A stretch of DNA of 64,000 nt from DATMER01 sp031390755. GTDB taxonomy: Bacteria; Acidobacteriota; Thermoanaerobaculia; Multivoradales; UBA5704. Positions 15,712 to 24,558 of this stretch are shown here, piece by piece. The DNA is taken from NCBI GenBank assembly GCA_031390755.1, contig JANMTS010000094.1, positions 5,119 to 69,118 on the forward strand, read 5' to 3'. The position numbers and the translations under genes were made by a program. Numbering within the stretch: the stretch's first letter is position 1; each line of letters begins with the position of its first letter. The notes beneath the pieces are model-generated. The model saw nothing but the letters and a program-made list of their open reading frames with translations. It ran no database searches and was not told the DNA's origin.

Positions 15712-15889
15712 CTCAGATCCTCGGCTCTCCGCGGGCATTCCCGACAACGAACCTGCTTGAAGCAACCGATTATTCTGTACGCACCCTCGCATGTCAAGGT
15801 TCGAATCCCTTTGAAAGAGAAGGGCTTAGGACGGCGTTCCCGGAGGGGGGCCGGCTGTGGTACGGTGCTCGCCGGCAAGGAGGCAGGCA

Positions 15890-16879
15890 ATGGCAGGGAG
15901 GCCCCGAGCTGGAAACACCGCGATCTACGGTCTTTTGTTGGGCTGTCTTGGGTTGGGGACGCTGGTCCTTCTCCCGGCCTGCCGCCAGTCCGGCCAGGAG
16001 GAAGGGCGGAGCGCCCGGTCCGGCGCGAGCAGCGCCAGCGAGGGTGAGTGGAAGTGGCTGCAGGCCACGAAGACGCGGCTCGACGCCCAGCGCGCCCGCC
16101 TGGCTCAGCTCGAAGCGGGCACGCCCAAGCCCGCCAACCCTGCCGATCCCGCCACTCCCGCCGATCCTGCCAATCCTGCGGACATCGCCCGTCTCCGCGA
16201 CGGCGTCTCCCGCCTCTCCGTCGAGCTCAATCAACGCCTCGTCGCCTTCATCAACGACAACGCGACCGTGGCCGGTATTGCCGATGATGCCGGTGCCGCC
16301 GGGACTGACGGCAAGACCCCCGGCCCCCGGAGCCCTCTGAACGAGCTGGACGAGCGCCTCCGCGCGGCCATCCGGATGAAGAGCGGCGAGGACGCCCTCC
16401 TCGCCCGCGAGTTCATCGAGCAGGGCGGCGACTACCGCCGCGCCATCGAGATCTACGAAACCGCCCTGGCCACGGACCCGGACAACGAAAGCCTGCGCAA
16501 GGAGCTGGAGGCCGCGAAGGCGCGCCGCTACATCAGTGCCGCCCGCTTCAAGCTCGTGCGCGAGGCGATGAAGGAGGACGAGGTCCGCCGCCTCCTTGGA
16601 CCGCCAAATCGGCAGGACGTGCGCGAGTATCCGGAGCGCGGCGTCACCGCGTGGTTCTATCCGAAGGACGCGAGCGGCGCCGCCGCCGCCGTCTGGTTCC
16701 ATTCGAAGGGCGCGAATCGCGAGGTCTATCTGCTCGACTTCGACGCGATCCGGCCGGCCGGCGATCCGGCCCCGGGGGCGACGCCTCCCGCCCGGGGTAC
16801 TCCCCTGGGTACTCCGGCACCCCCTGCCGCTCCGGCTCCGCCGCCGCCAACGCCGCCGACGACGCCGGTCGGCGCCTGA
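15890..16879 (+). CDS. Lipoprotein with low-complexity repeats and a BamE/SmpA-like segment
   Basis: This 329-residue lipoprotein has the lipobox LLPAC with acylated C31. It is followed by a Ser/Gly linker, a coiled segment and xPA tripeptide repeats (NPADPATPADPANPAD, a 9-bp DNA period). A TPR-like pair lies near GGDYRRAIEIYETALATDPDN. After that is a stretch resembling the SmpA/OmlA (BamE) family, REAMKEDEVRRLLGPPN. The tail is Pro-rich. AAGGAGG before the ATG at 15890 selects this start. It is probably anchored in the outer or inner membrane on the periplasmic side; the role is unknown. Confidence 0.8.
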   Translation: MAGRPRAGNTAIYGLLLGCLGLGTLVLLPACRQSGQEEGRSARSGASSASEGEWKWLQATKTRLDAQRARLAQLEAGTPKPANPADPATPADPANPADIARLRDGVSRLSVELNQRLVAFINDNATVAGIADDAGAAGTDGKTPGPRSPLNELDERLRAAIRMKSGEDALLAREFIEQGGDYRRAIEIYETALATDPDNESLRKELEAAKARRYISAARFKLVREAMKEDEVRRLLGPPNRQDVREYPERGVTAWFYPKDASGAAAAVWFHSKGANREVYLLDFDAIRPAGDPAPGATPPARGTPLGTPAPPAAPAPPPPTPPTTPVGA

Positions 16880-17011
16880 CGGGCCTGGCTGGGGGCCGGC
16901 GGGCTGCGCCCTGGCGCGAAGCTTGCTATCCTTATTCTCCGAATGAGACCCTCGGGAGAGCCGCGCGCCGCGAGTGTCCTGCCTGAGGGACGCCCAGGAC
17001 AAATCACTGCC

Positions 17012-17689
17012 ATGAAATCTTTCCGTTCCCTGGCTCCTGCCGTTCTCGCCACCCTGATCCTGGCGTTTCCGGCCATGGCCGGCTCGGCCTAGCCGGTGAA
17101 CGAGGAATTCCGCTACCGCTGGCAGCTCAAGAACTTCCTCGGCGCGATGGCCGGGCTGTTCCTGCCCAACCAGGGAGACGGCTCCCTCACGTTCCACCGG
17201 ACGAACGGTCACCTGAAGAGCGAGCTGACGATCACGTCGGAGCAGAGCAAGGACGGGTTCTTCCGTTACGGCTCCGAGATCGAGGTCGCCACCCTGCGGC
17301 CGATCCGGGCCTGGAGCTCCTACTCCTGGCGCGGCGAGACCAAGTCGAAGAACGAGCCCGTGGACAAGTCCGGGGTTCTCGACGTGGCGGCCGGCATCTA
17401 TGCCATCCGCAGCGACCCCCCGGTCCGGTCCCGGCGGATGCAGATCTGGTCCGACGGCAAGATCTATCCCGTGGTGGTGATCCCCCTGGGGACCGAGACC
17501 CGCCGGCTCCGGTCGGGACGGGTGAAGGCCCGCCACTACTCGATCCGCGGTGTCGACGTGCCCGGCGAGCGCCGCTGGAAGGGGAAGCTGGACCTCTGGC
17601 TGACCTCCGACGGGAAGGCGACTCCCGTGGAGATCCTCATCTCCCGCAACCTGGCCGACGTCCACCTGGAGCTGGTCTCGCCGCCCTGA
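17012..17689 (+). pseudogene. DUF3108-like exported protein interrupted by in-frame TAG after the signal peptide
   Basis: An ATG at 17012 opens a 26-residue Sec signal (MKSFRSLAPAVLATLI to AMAGSA). The next codon, 17090-17092, is TAG. In the same frame, without a shift, a typical mature domain then continues for about 198 residues (PVNEEFRYRWQLKNF to the end at 17689), with the DUF3108-like pattern of an outer-membrane-associated beta barrel (LTITSEQSKDGFFRYGSEIE, GIYAIRS, VEILISRNLADVHLELVS). A GTG at 17096 could start a signal-less product, but no good ribosome-binding site precedes it. The gene is either a recent nonsense mutant, a sequencing error, or a case of amber readthrough. Confidence 0.7.
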
Positions 17690-17755
17690 AGCGCCCGCAG
17701 GCGCATCTGGACAGCCAGCGCGCATCCAGCCGACTCTTTTCGGTATCCTATCGGC

Positions 17756-18982
17756 ATGAATCTGCCGCGCGCGCTGCTGTCCTCCCTGATCTGTCTCCTC
17801 TCCGGGCTCTCCGGACTCTCCGGACTCTCCGGCTTGCCGGGGTCGGCCGCCGGCTGGACCTCGATCGACCCTCCGGCCGGTCCGGGCTCGATGGCGCCCA
17901 GCCTCACGCTCGCCGGCAAGGACCCTGTCCTCACCTGGCTGGAGCCTCTGGGTCCGGTCAAGGAGCCGACCGGCCACCGTCTTCTATTTTCCCGGTTCGC
18001 GGGCGGCCGCTGGTCGGCGCCCTCGGTGGTGGCGTCCGGTCGCGGCTTCTTCGCCAACTGGGCCGACTTTCCGGCCGCGGCCCAGGCTCCGGACGGCTCG
18101 CTGGTCGCCCACTGGCTGGCCAAGACCGGCGACGACACCTACGCCTACGGTATCTATATGGCCCGCTCCACGGACGGCGGCGCGACCTGGAAGCCGGCCG
18201 GCCTCCTCCACGACGACGGCGTCCCGGCCGAGCACGGGTTCGTGTCCTGGATTCCGGACGGTCCGAACGGCCTGCGCGCCGTCTGGCTGGACGGCCGCGA
18301 GACCGCGAAGGGGGGCGCCATGACGATGCGCACCGCCGTGCTGGAAGGCGGAATCCCGAAGAACACCGAGATCCTGGACGACCGCGTCTGCGACTGCTGC
18401 CAGACCGACGCCGCCCAGGCCGCGGACGGCCCGGTGGTGGCCTACCGGGACCGCAGCGCGGACGAGGTCCGCGACATCTTCGTGCTGCGACGCACGGCGA
18501 AGGGCTGGAGCCGGCCGGTCCGCGTCGGCTCCGACAACTGGAAGATTCCCGGCTGCCCGGTGAACGGCCCGGCCATCGCGGCCCGGGGCAAGCTCGTCGC
18601 CGTCGCCTGGTTCACGGCAGCCCCGCCGAGCCCGCGCGTCCAGCTGGCGTTCTCGCAGGACGGCGGCGCCACCTTCGGCAAGCCGTTCCTGGTCGACGGC
18701 GGGAAGCCGCTCGGTCGCGTGGATCTGATCCTCGACGAAAAGGGCGACGCCCTGGTGAGCTGGCTCGCTCTGGACGGCCAGGGCGCGGCGGTGAGACTGC
18801 GCCGGATCGGCCCGGCGCAGAAGACCGGAGAGCTCAAGCCGGCCGAGACCGTCGCCATCACCAGCGCCGCCCGCTCCGGCGGCGTCCCCCGGCTGCTGGC
18901 CGGCGACGGCAATCTCTATGTGGCCTGGGTGGACGACTCGGAGGCGGGCCGGCGGGTGCGGGTCAGCCGCAATAATCGTTGA
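17756..18982 (+). CDS. Exported sialidase-like (BNR repeat) beta-propeller protein
   Basis: This 408-residue protein has a signal peptide whose hydrophobic core contains tandem SGL tripeptides. The body holds Asp-box-like BNR motifs (STDGGATWKPAG and SQDGGATFGKPF), as in six-bladed exo-alpha-sialidase propellers. The catalytic Arg triad and Tyr/Glu of true sialidases were not confirmed, and a CDCCQTDAA segment suggests metal or disulphide features. A carbohydrate-binding or surface propeller is the safest call. It converges on murI, separated by a strong hairpin. Confidence 0.75.
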   Translation: MNLPRALLSSLICLLSGLSGLSGLSGLPGSAAGWTSIDPPAGPGSMAPSLTLAGKDPVLTWLEPLGPVKEPTGHRLLFSRFAGGRWSAPSVVASGRGFFANWADFPAAAQAPDGSLVAHWLAKTGDDTYAYGIYMARSTDGGATWKPAGLLHDDGVPAEHGFVSWIPDGPNGLRAVWLDGRETAKGGAMTMRTAVLEGGIPKNTEILDDRVCDCCQTDAAQAADGPVVAYRDRSADEVRDIFVLRRTAKGWSRPVRVGSDNWKIPGCPVNGPAIAARGKLVAVAWFTAAPPSPRVQLAFSQDGGATFGKPFLVDGGKPLGRVDLILDEKGDALVSWLALDGQGAAVRLRRIGPAQKTGELKPAETVAITSAARSGGVPRLLAGDGNLYVAWVDDSEAGRRVRVSRNNR

Positions 18983-18998
18983 CGGACCGGGCGGGGCT

Positions 18999-19025
18999 CC
19001 CTCTCCCCCGGCACGGGGGAGAGGG
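18999..19025. terminator. Bidirectional terminator-like hairpin between convergent genes
   Basis: CCCTCTCCCCC and GGGGGAGAGGG form a perfect 11-bp stem with a 5-base loop between the stops of the sialidase-like gene and murI. A related CCCTCTCCCC/GGGGAGAGGG hairpin occurs inside the prophage at 43284-43310, so this is also a dispersed repeat of REP type. Confidence 0.65.
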
Positions 19026-19046
19026 CCGGGGAGAGGGGGGATGGGA

Positions 19047-19841
19047 TCAAACGACTTCGACCCACTCCAGAGGTACGGTCGAGTCGCCTAGAATCCGCCC
19101 CGCCAGCCGGTGGAAGCTCTCGCCGGCATCGGTGACGCAGACGTGGTGCTCGGGCTGGCGGTCGATTCCTGAATGGGCCGCCTCGATCCCCTGCTCGGCC
19201 AGCCCTTGCGCCACCACCTCCGCCACGGCTTCGGCCGAGTCCACGAGGATCACGTCCGGCCCGGCCACCCGTGCGAGCACCGCCTTCAGCATCGGATAGT
19301 GGGTGCAGCCCAGGACCAGCGTGTCGATCCCGGCTTCCAGCAGCGGCTTCAGATATCGGCGCGCGACCTCTTCGGTGACCGGGTCGTCGTGCCAGCCCTC
19401 CTCGACCAGGGGGACGAGCAGCGGGCAGGCCTGGCTCAGGATCTCCAGCTCCGGCCGCAGCAGGCGGAGGGCCTTTGGGTAGGCGTCCGAGCGGACCGTC
19501 GCCTCGGTGGCGATCACTCCGACCCGGCCCCGGCTCACCGCGGCGGCCGCCCGGGCGCCGGGCTCGATCACCCCCCAGGTGGGGACGTGCGGGTCCAGGT
19601 TCGGCAGCGCCAGCGCCGAGGCCGTGTTGCAGGCCACCACCACCGCCTTGACCCCGCGCTCGGTGAGGAACTCGATGTTGCGGCGGGTGTAGCGGGTCAC
19701 CGTGTCCGGGGACTTGCTGCCGTAGGGGAGGCGGGCCGTGTCGCCCAGATAGAGGATCGACTCCCGCGGCAGCCGGCGCCGCAGGGCGCTGACCACCGTC
19801 AGGCCGCCGACGCCCGAGTCGAAGACCCCGATGGCATCCAT
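19047..19841 (-). CDS. murI: Glutamate racemase
   Basis: This 264-residue enzyme interconverts L- and D-glutamate for peptidoglycan synthesis. Family signatures are all present: FDSGVGGLTV with D8 at the N-terminus, catalytic C71 in VVACNTAS and the second catalytic C179 in LGCTHYP. Length is typical. It is the last gene of a minus-strand cluster with a GerMN-domain protein and an N-acetylmuramoyl-L-alanine amidase, so the cluster is devoted to the cell wall. Confidence 0.96.
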   Translation of the reverse strand: MDAIGVFDSGVGGLTVVSALRRRLPRESILYLGDTARLPYGSKSPDTVTRYTRRNIEFLTERGVKAVVVACNTASALALPNLDPHVPTWGVIEPGARAAAAVSRGRVGVIATEATVRSDAYPKALRLLRPELEILSQACPLLVPLVEEGWHDDPVTEEVARRYLKPLLEAGIDTLVLGCTHYPMLKAVLARVAGPDVILVDSAEAVAEVVAQGLAEQGIEAAHSGIDRQPEHHVCVTDAGESFHRLAGRILGDSTVPLEWVEVV

Positions 19842-19857
19842 CGTCAGAGGGTTACCA

Positions 19858-20424
19858 TCAGCGAGCCACCAGGGAACGGTCGGGACGCAGCGGCCGGCTC
19901 AGGTCGACGTGGCCGGCGAAGGTGTCGCGCTGGAAGCCGTTCCAGAGCAGCACGACGCTCTGCGCTTCGGGCACGCTGAGGCAGACCGAGTCGACCAGGC
20001 TGAACACCCGCTGGATCTCCTCGGTGGAGCCCGACGAGGGCGGCTCCTCGTGGCCCTCCCAGACCAGGTCCAGGTAGAGGACGCCGTCCGCGAGCAGCAC
20101 CGAGCGCAGGACGACCCCCTCGGGGAAGGGCCGATAGAGCCCTTTCGCCTTGGGGCCGGCCAGCAGGGCCTGGACGATCTTGCGCGCCCGGTCGCGGGGG
20201 GACTCGGTCACCTGAAGCTCGCGGCGCTCGCCGGCGAGAGTGCCGCCGTCCGTCGGGAAGTAGAGGATGAACTGCATCGGCTGCCCGGGACCGGAGAGAT
20301 CCTCTGGCGGCGCCTCGCTGGGACCGGGATCGCCTTCCTGTCCCGACAGCAGCCACCAGGAGAGGCCGCCGACCAGGAGCACGAGCGCGATGCCGAGGAC
20401 CACCCCTGCCGCGCGCCGGCTCAT
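19858..20424 (-). CDS. Membrane-anchored GerMN-domain protein
   Basis: This 188-residue protein has one N-terminal transmembrane helix (VVLGIALVLLVGGLSWWLL). A GerMN-type domain follows: FILYFPTDGG, then RKIVQALLAGP, GVLYLDL and FSLVDSVCLSVPEAQSVVLLWNG. Homologous domains in GerM/LpqB-like proteins lie outside the membrane and are linked to peptidoglycan remodelling. Its start overlaps the amidase stop by 4 bp, and it is followed by murI after 16 bp. Confidence 0.88.
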   Translation of the reverse strand: MSRRAAGVVLGIALVLLVGGLSWWLLSGQEGDPGPSEAPPEDLSGPGQPMQFILYFPTDGGTLAGERRELQVTESPRDRARKIVQALLAGPKAKGLYRPFPEGVVLRSVLLADGVLYLDLVWEGHEEPPSSGSTEEIQRVFSLVDSVCLSVPEAQSVVLLWNGFQRDTFAGHVDLSRPLRPDRSLVAR

Positions 20425-22109
20425 GGCGTGCGGGGCGCTCCCGGCGCAGGAGGAGTCTGAAGAGGTTGCGCGGGCGTGCCCTGCGGTATAGCCGGCGGTG
20501 CCGGCGGTGGCAGGGTCGGATCGGGCCGGCCTTCCACCGAGGCCTTGTAGCGCTGGACCGACCGCACGAGCGCCTCGATCAGGCCCGCCCGGTAGGACGA
20601 GTCCTGGAGCTTCTTCTCCTCGTCGGGGTTGCTGATGAAGCCCAGCTCGACCAGCACCGCCGGCATGTTGGCCCCCATGAGCACTCGGAACGGCGCCTGC
20701 TTGACCCCCCGGTCCCGGAGCTGAAGCGTCTGGTTCAGCTCGCCCTGGACCAGGTTTGCGAAACGCTGGCTCTCGGACAGGTGATGGCTCTGCGCCAGAT
20801 CCCAGAGGATGAGCTGCAGATCCTCCATGGCCTGGGTGTCCGCCGGGGTGGCCGGGGTGCCGGCCTGCGGGTCGGGCGCCCCGGTAGTCCCGGCAGTCCC
20901 GGCGGGATTGGCGGCGTTCTCCGCCTCGGCGGACTGGGCGGCGCGCTGGTCCGTGGCCTCCGTGCTCAGGAAGTAGGTCTCGGTGCCGTGGGCTCCCGAG
21001 CCGAAGGACGAGTTCAGGTGGATCGAGATGAACAGGTCCGCCTTGTTCTGGTTCGCGATCGCCGTGCGGGTGTCGAACGGAAGGTCGGCGTCCTCGTTGC
21101 GGGTGAGGACCACGCGCATGCCGGCCTGCTCCAGCCGGGCTTCCAGATCGCGCGCCAGGATCAGCGTCAGATCCTTCTCCTTGACTCCGCTCGGACCGAT
21201 GGCGCCCGGAGCGCCGCCGCCGTGGCCCGGATCGATCACGATCGTGCGCACGCCGGGCGGCAGGTTCGGCTTCGTCGGAGTCGACGGCGACGCCTGCACG
21301 GACGACGGCTTATGCACGTCGAAGACGATGCGGAACGGGTTCTCCAGGATGTAGCTCTGCGCCTCGACGCCGGGCATGAGCTGCACGCGGATCTGCTGCG
21401 CGGAGACCGCCACGTCCTGGACCAGCGGGTCCACGATCGGTTCCTTCTGGAGCGGCACGGAGAGGCGGTCCGCGGTCATCAGCACGGTCACGACCCCCGG
21501 CTGCCGTTCCACGCGGTAGCGGGGCATCTCGGTGAACTGCAGCACCACCGTGGTGATCCCCTGCTGGTGGACCACGTCGGTGAGCACCGACAGCTCGCGG
21601 GCGCCGCGGCGGACGATCAGCAGGCGCGACGCCTCGGGGCGCCAGTCGACGGAGTAGCCCTGGAGGTCGCCGTAGGTCTTCCGGAGGAAGTCGACCGGCA
21701 CCAGGATGCCGCCCTCGCCGCGCACCGGCGGCTGGGTGAGCGAGACGATCGACTCGCCGACCGTGATGATGGCGCTGCCGATCCCCAGCACGATCTCGGT
21801 CTGGTCGATGGTCAGGCTGAGACCCTCGCCGGAATCGTCCTGGGCGACCGTGCCGCCGAGGCTGCGGGTGATCGCCTCCAGGCCGAACAGCGGGCCGGAG
21901 GGGCTGATCGACACCGGGACGGGGATGAGCTGGCCGTCGACCGAGACGGTCGGCGAGCGCTCGGCGGTGGCCCCCAGCGGTTGCGGCGATGTCTGCGGGC
22001 TTGGGGGAGCCACCGGAGCCGGCGGAGGTGCCTGGAAAGCGGTGACCAGGAGGGCGGCGAGGAGGAGGCCGGCGAGGGCCGGGGCTCCGCGGAGACGGCT
22101 GACGTTCAC
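20421..22109 (-). CDS. amiC: Exported N-acetylmuramoyl-L-alanine amidase with AMIN domain
   Basis: This 562-residue amidase cleaves stem peptides from peptidoglycan in the periplasm. After the export signal (LRGAPALAGLLLAALLVTAF) come a copper-amine-oxidase-N-like and AMIN-type beta region. An Amidase_3 domain follows with zinc ligands in IDPGHGG, GVKEKDLTL and SIHLNSS, and the catalytic Glu in AVLVELGFISN. A low-complexity insert (NPAGTAGTTGAPDPQAG) splits the catalytic domain. The GTG at 22109 was chosen because upstream sequence would overlap the divergent VOC gene and adds no signal; no strong ribosome-binding site is visible. It is the first gene of the amidase-gerM-murI cluster. Confidence 0.9.
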   Translation of the reverse strand: MNVSRLRGAPALAGLLLAALLVTAFQAPPPAPVAPPSPQTSPQPLGATAERSPTVSVDGQLIPVPVSISPSGPLFGLEAITRSLGGTVAQDDSGEGLSLTIDQTEIVLGIGSAIITVGESIVSLTQPPVRGEGGILVPVDFLRKTYGDLQGYSVDWRPEASRLLIVRRGARELSVLTDVVHQQGITTVVLQFTEMPRYRVERQPGVVTVLMTADRLSVPLQKEPIVDPLVQDVAVSAQQIRVQLMPGVEAQSYILENPFRIVFDVHKPSSVQASPSTPTKPNLPPGVRTIVIDPGHGGGAPGAIGPSGVKEKDLTLILARDLEARLEQAGMRVVLTRNEDADLPFDTRTAIANQNKADLFISIHLNSSFGSGAHGTETYFLSTEATDQRAAQSAEAENAANPAGTAGTTGAPDPQAGTPATPADTQAMEDLQLILWDLAQSHHLSESQRFANLVQGELNQTLQLRDRGVKQAPFRVLMGANMPAVLVELGFISNPDEEKKLQDSSYRAGLIEALVRSVQRYKASVEGRPDPTLPPPAPPAIPQGTPAQPLQTPPAPGAPRTP

Positions 22110-22251
22110 GCGGGAGAGGATACCACCCCCGCCGGGCTTTGAAAGTGGCTCGCCGAGTGTGGTACTCCTAGGCGGGGCCTGAGCGGGCCGGGGAGCCTTC
22201 CCCGCCTCTGGATTCAAGGGGACCACAAGGGACCCAAGGAGAGAGACCGAG

Positions 22252-22644
22252 ATGGAGATCCGGCAGTTCCGTGTCGTCATCCGCGCGGCGCGCTTCGATC
22301 GCACGTGCCGCTTCTACGAGGAGTCGCTGTCCCTGCCGCGGCTGGAGAGCTGGGACCGCGAGGACGGCCGGGGCGCTCTGTACCAGGCCGGCTCCGGGGT
22401 CATCGAGGTCCAGGGCCGTCCCGCCGGCCGCGACCGCGGTTTCGACGAGACGTTCGAGTACCAGGGACCGCAGCACAAGATGTCCATCGTCCTGGCCGTC
22501 GCCTCGGCCGAGCAGGCCTATTCCGAATGCCTCTTCCGCGACAAGAACATCCCGGGCGGCCTGCGCAAGGACGAGGAGGACAACCTCCTGTTCGAGACCC
22601 ACGACCCCGACGGGGTGAGGATCATCTTCCGCCAGTCGAAGTGA
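22252..22644 (+). CDS. VOC / glyoxalase-like protein
   Basis: This 130-residue single-domain protein starts with the VOC beta strand MEIRQFRVVIRAARFDRTCR and FYEESLSLPRLESW. It ends with FETHDPDGVRIIFRQ, the usual late strand with the metal-site DPDG. AAGGAGAG precedes the ATG. The family covers glyoxalases, dioxygenases and antibiotic-binding proteins; the substrate cannot be told here. It is transcribed divergently from the amidase gene. Confidence 0.85.
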   Translation: MEIRQFRVVIRAARFDRTCRFYEESLSLPRLESWDREDGRGALYQAGSGVIEVQGRPAGRDRGFDETFEYQGPQHKMSIVLAVASAEQAYSECLFRDKNIPGGLRKDEEDNLLFETHDPDGVRIIFRQSK

Positions 22645-22663
22645 GGGCCGCTAGCCGGCCCCG

Positions 22664-24328
22664 TCAGGTGTCGGCCGGGAGCGTCTCCCGCGTGCCCAGA
22701 TCCTGCTGCCAGTCGACCCGGTAGACGGGCACGGGCTGGGCCTTGCCCTTGAGGGGAAGCGGGCGGAGGGCTTCGAGCGGCGGCGCCGTCGAGAGCGCCA
22801 TCAGGAGGGAGTCCGACACCAGGATCTCCCGCGGCCCCGCCTCCGAGCAGAGCCGGGCCGCGATGTTCACCGTGTCGCCGATCACCGTGTATTCGAGGCG
22901 GCGGTCGCTGCCGATGTTGCCGGCGAACACGTCGCCCGCGGCGATGCCGATGCCCACCGACAGCATCGGCTTGCCGCGGCGGCGCCAATCCTTGTTGAGG
23001 TCGTGGAGGGCCTGCTGCATGGCGATCGCCGCCCGGGTGGCGCGGTCGGCGTCGTCCTCGCGGACGAGGGGGGCGCCCCAGAGGGCCATCAGGGCGTCGC
23101 CCATGAATTTGTCGAGCGTGCCGCCGTGCTCGAACACGATCTCCACCATCACCGTGAAGTACTCGGTCAGCAGGCTGGCGACCTCGTCCGGAGCCATGGT
23201 CTCGGCCAGCGACGTGAACCCCCGGATGTCGGAGAACAGAACCGACACGGGACGGCGCGATCCGCCGAGCTTCACCAGCCCTTCCGAGCCGGCGATCTGC
23301 TCGGCGAGCTCGGGGGCGAAGTAGCGCTGGAAGTTCGACAGGACGACCGCCTCGCGGCGAGCCCGTTCGATGAGCCGGCTGTTCTCCAGCGCCACGGCCG
23401 CCATGCCGGAGAACGCGGCGAGGAACTCCAGATCCTCCTCGCTGAACGAGTGGGTGGCGCCGAGGTTGTCCAGGTAGATCAGGCCGAGCAGCGTGCCCTG
23501 TCCGCCCAGGAGCGGCGCGCAGAGGGCGCTCTGCACCCGGTGGTGGAGGATCGTGCCGTCGCCCGCGAGGTCGACGGGGACGTTTTCCAGCAGGATCGCA
23601 ACCTTCTCCTGGACCGTCTTGCGGGCGATCGCGCTGGGCACCCGCCACCCTTCGCTCGACTCCGCCGCGTCCATGCCTTCGCGGAGGCGGGAGACGCGGG
23701 AGACGAGCTCGGTATCGCTGCCATCACTGCCTTCGCCGGCCATGAGGATCGCGACCCGGTCCACGCTCATCACCTGGAACGTCAGGTCCGCGATCCGTTC
23801 GAGGAGATGGCCCACGTCCGTCTGGCCGGACAGCTCCTTGGCGATGTCGATCAGCAGATCGAGCTTCCGCTCGTGGCGGTCGGCCGCGGACTGGCCGCCG
23901 ATGCGGAGCCGGGACGACCCCTGGGCAGGCTCGGAGAGGCGGGCCGCGATGTTCGCCGTGCCCTGGACCGGCCGCTTGCGCAGGATCGTGGCGTCGAGGA
24001 TCTCCTCCTCGGTGGGCCCCGGCGTCACGATCGCGGTCGGCTCCTCCTCGCGGACCTCGAAGGGGACCTTGCCGAAGGAGATCCGGGAGCCAGGCGGAGC
24101 GACCGCGTCCCAGATCCGTTCGCCGTTGAGGAACGTGCCGTTCGTGGACGCCAGGTCGCGGACCCGAAGCCCGACGCCTCCCGGCGCGACCTCCACCTCG
24201 GCATGCTGGCGGGACACCGTCACATCCTGGATGGAGAGGTCGCAAGCCACGGAGCGGCCCACGACCGCCGGGCGGCCTCCAATGGGGACCGATTTCTCTC
24301 CATCGGCTGAAACCAGCTTCCAGGGCAC
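22664..24328 (-). CDS. FHA-GAF-class III adenylate cyclase
   Basis: This is a 554-residue cytoplasmic signalling enzyme. The FHA domain (residues 3-95) has R25, S39, H42 and N63 for phosphothreonine binding. The GAF domain spans about 155-320. The class III cyclase domain (355-535) has metal aspartates D367 (FSDIRGFT) and D411 (FMGDAL). The adenine-specific pair is K407 and D485, and the transition-state residues are N488 and R492. All catalytic positions are intact, so cAMP production controlled by a phosphoprotein partner and a GAF ligand is predicted. It converges on the VOC gene. Confidence 0.94.
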   Translation of the reverse strand: MPWKLVSADGEKSVPIGGRPAVVGRSVACDLSIQDVTVSRQHAEVEVAPGGVGLRVRDLASTNGTFLNGERIWDAVAPPGSRISFGKVPFEVREEEPTAIVTPGPTEEEILDATILRKRPVQGTANIAARLSEPAQGSSRLRIGGQSAADRHERKLDLLIDIAKELSGQTDVGHLLERIADLTFQVMSVDRVAILMAGEGSDGSDTELVSRVSRLREGMDAAESSEGWRVPSAIARKTVQEKVAILLENVPVDLAGDGTILHHRVQSALCAPLLGGQGTLLGLIYLDNLGATHSFSEEDLEFLAAFSGMAAVALENSRLIERARREAVVLSNFQRYFAPELAEQIAGSEGLVKLGGSRRPVSVLFSDIRGFTSLAETMAPDEVASLLTEYFTVMVEIVFEHGGTLDKFMGDALMALWGAPLVREDDADRATRAAIAMQQALHDLNKDWRRRGKPMLSVGIGIAAGDVFAGNIGSDRRLEYTVIGDTVNIAARLCSEAGPREILVSDSLLMALSTAPPLEALRPLPLKGKAQPVPVYRVDWQQDLGTRETLPADT

Positions 24329-24482
24329 TCGACGTCCTCACCGCGGACCGATCCGCACCCGTAACGCTACTACATCTATAGGAGATGGAAGAGAGGAAAT
24401 GATTCGGGGTTGAACCCCGTTTGGTGTCTATGCTACCCTTCGCCGCGCGGTCGATGGGTGCCCTGCCCAACCGCTGCACCGT

Positions 24483-24558
24483 GGCGCATTCGTCTAGGGG
24501 TCCAGGACGCCGGCCTCTCACGCCGGTAACACGGGTTCGAATCCCGTATGCGCTACCA
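24483..24558 (+). tRNA. tRNA-Glu (anticodon CTC), prophage integration target
   Basis: This is a 76-base cloverleaf with encoded CCA. The acceptor pairs GGCGCAT with ATGCGCT (first pair G-U). The anticodon stem is CCGGC/GCCGG around the loop CTCTCAC with anticodon CTC. The T arm is ACGGG-TTCGAAT-CCCGT. The 3' 41 bases are also the antisense of the last codons of the phage serine recombinase gene. This fits site-specific integration into the 3' half of the gene with restoration of a complete tRNA. Confidence 0.95.

Noticed and set aside
15799..15812. ggttcgaatccc similarity to a tRNA T arm, possible attachment-site copy
   Set aside because: Only a dozen bases match, there is no flanking acceptor sequence, and the position is in the host part far left of the prophage.
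11416..16047. Very long plus-strand open frame of about 1540 codons
   Set aside because: It is antisense to the transglycosylase and GAF-type genes, which have clear domains, signal sequence and ribosome-binding sites; high GC keeps the opposite frame open.
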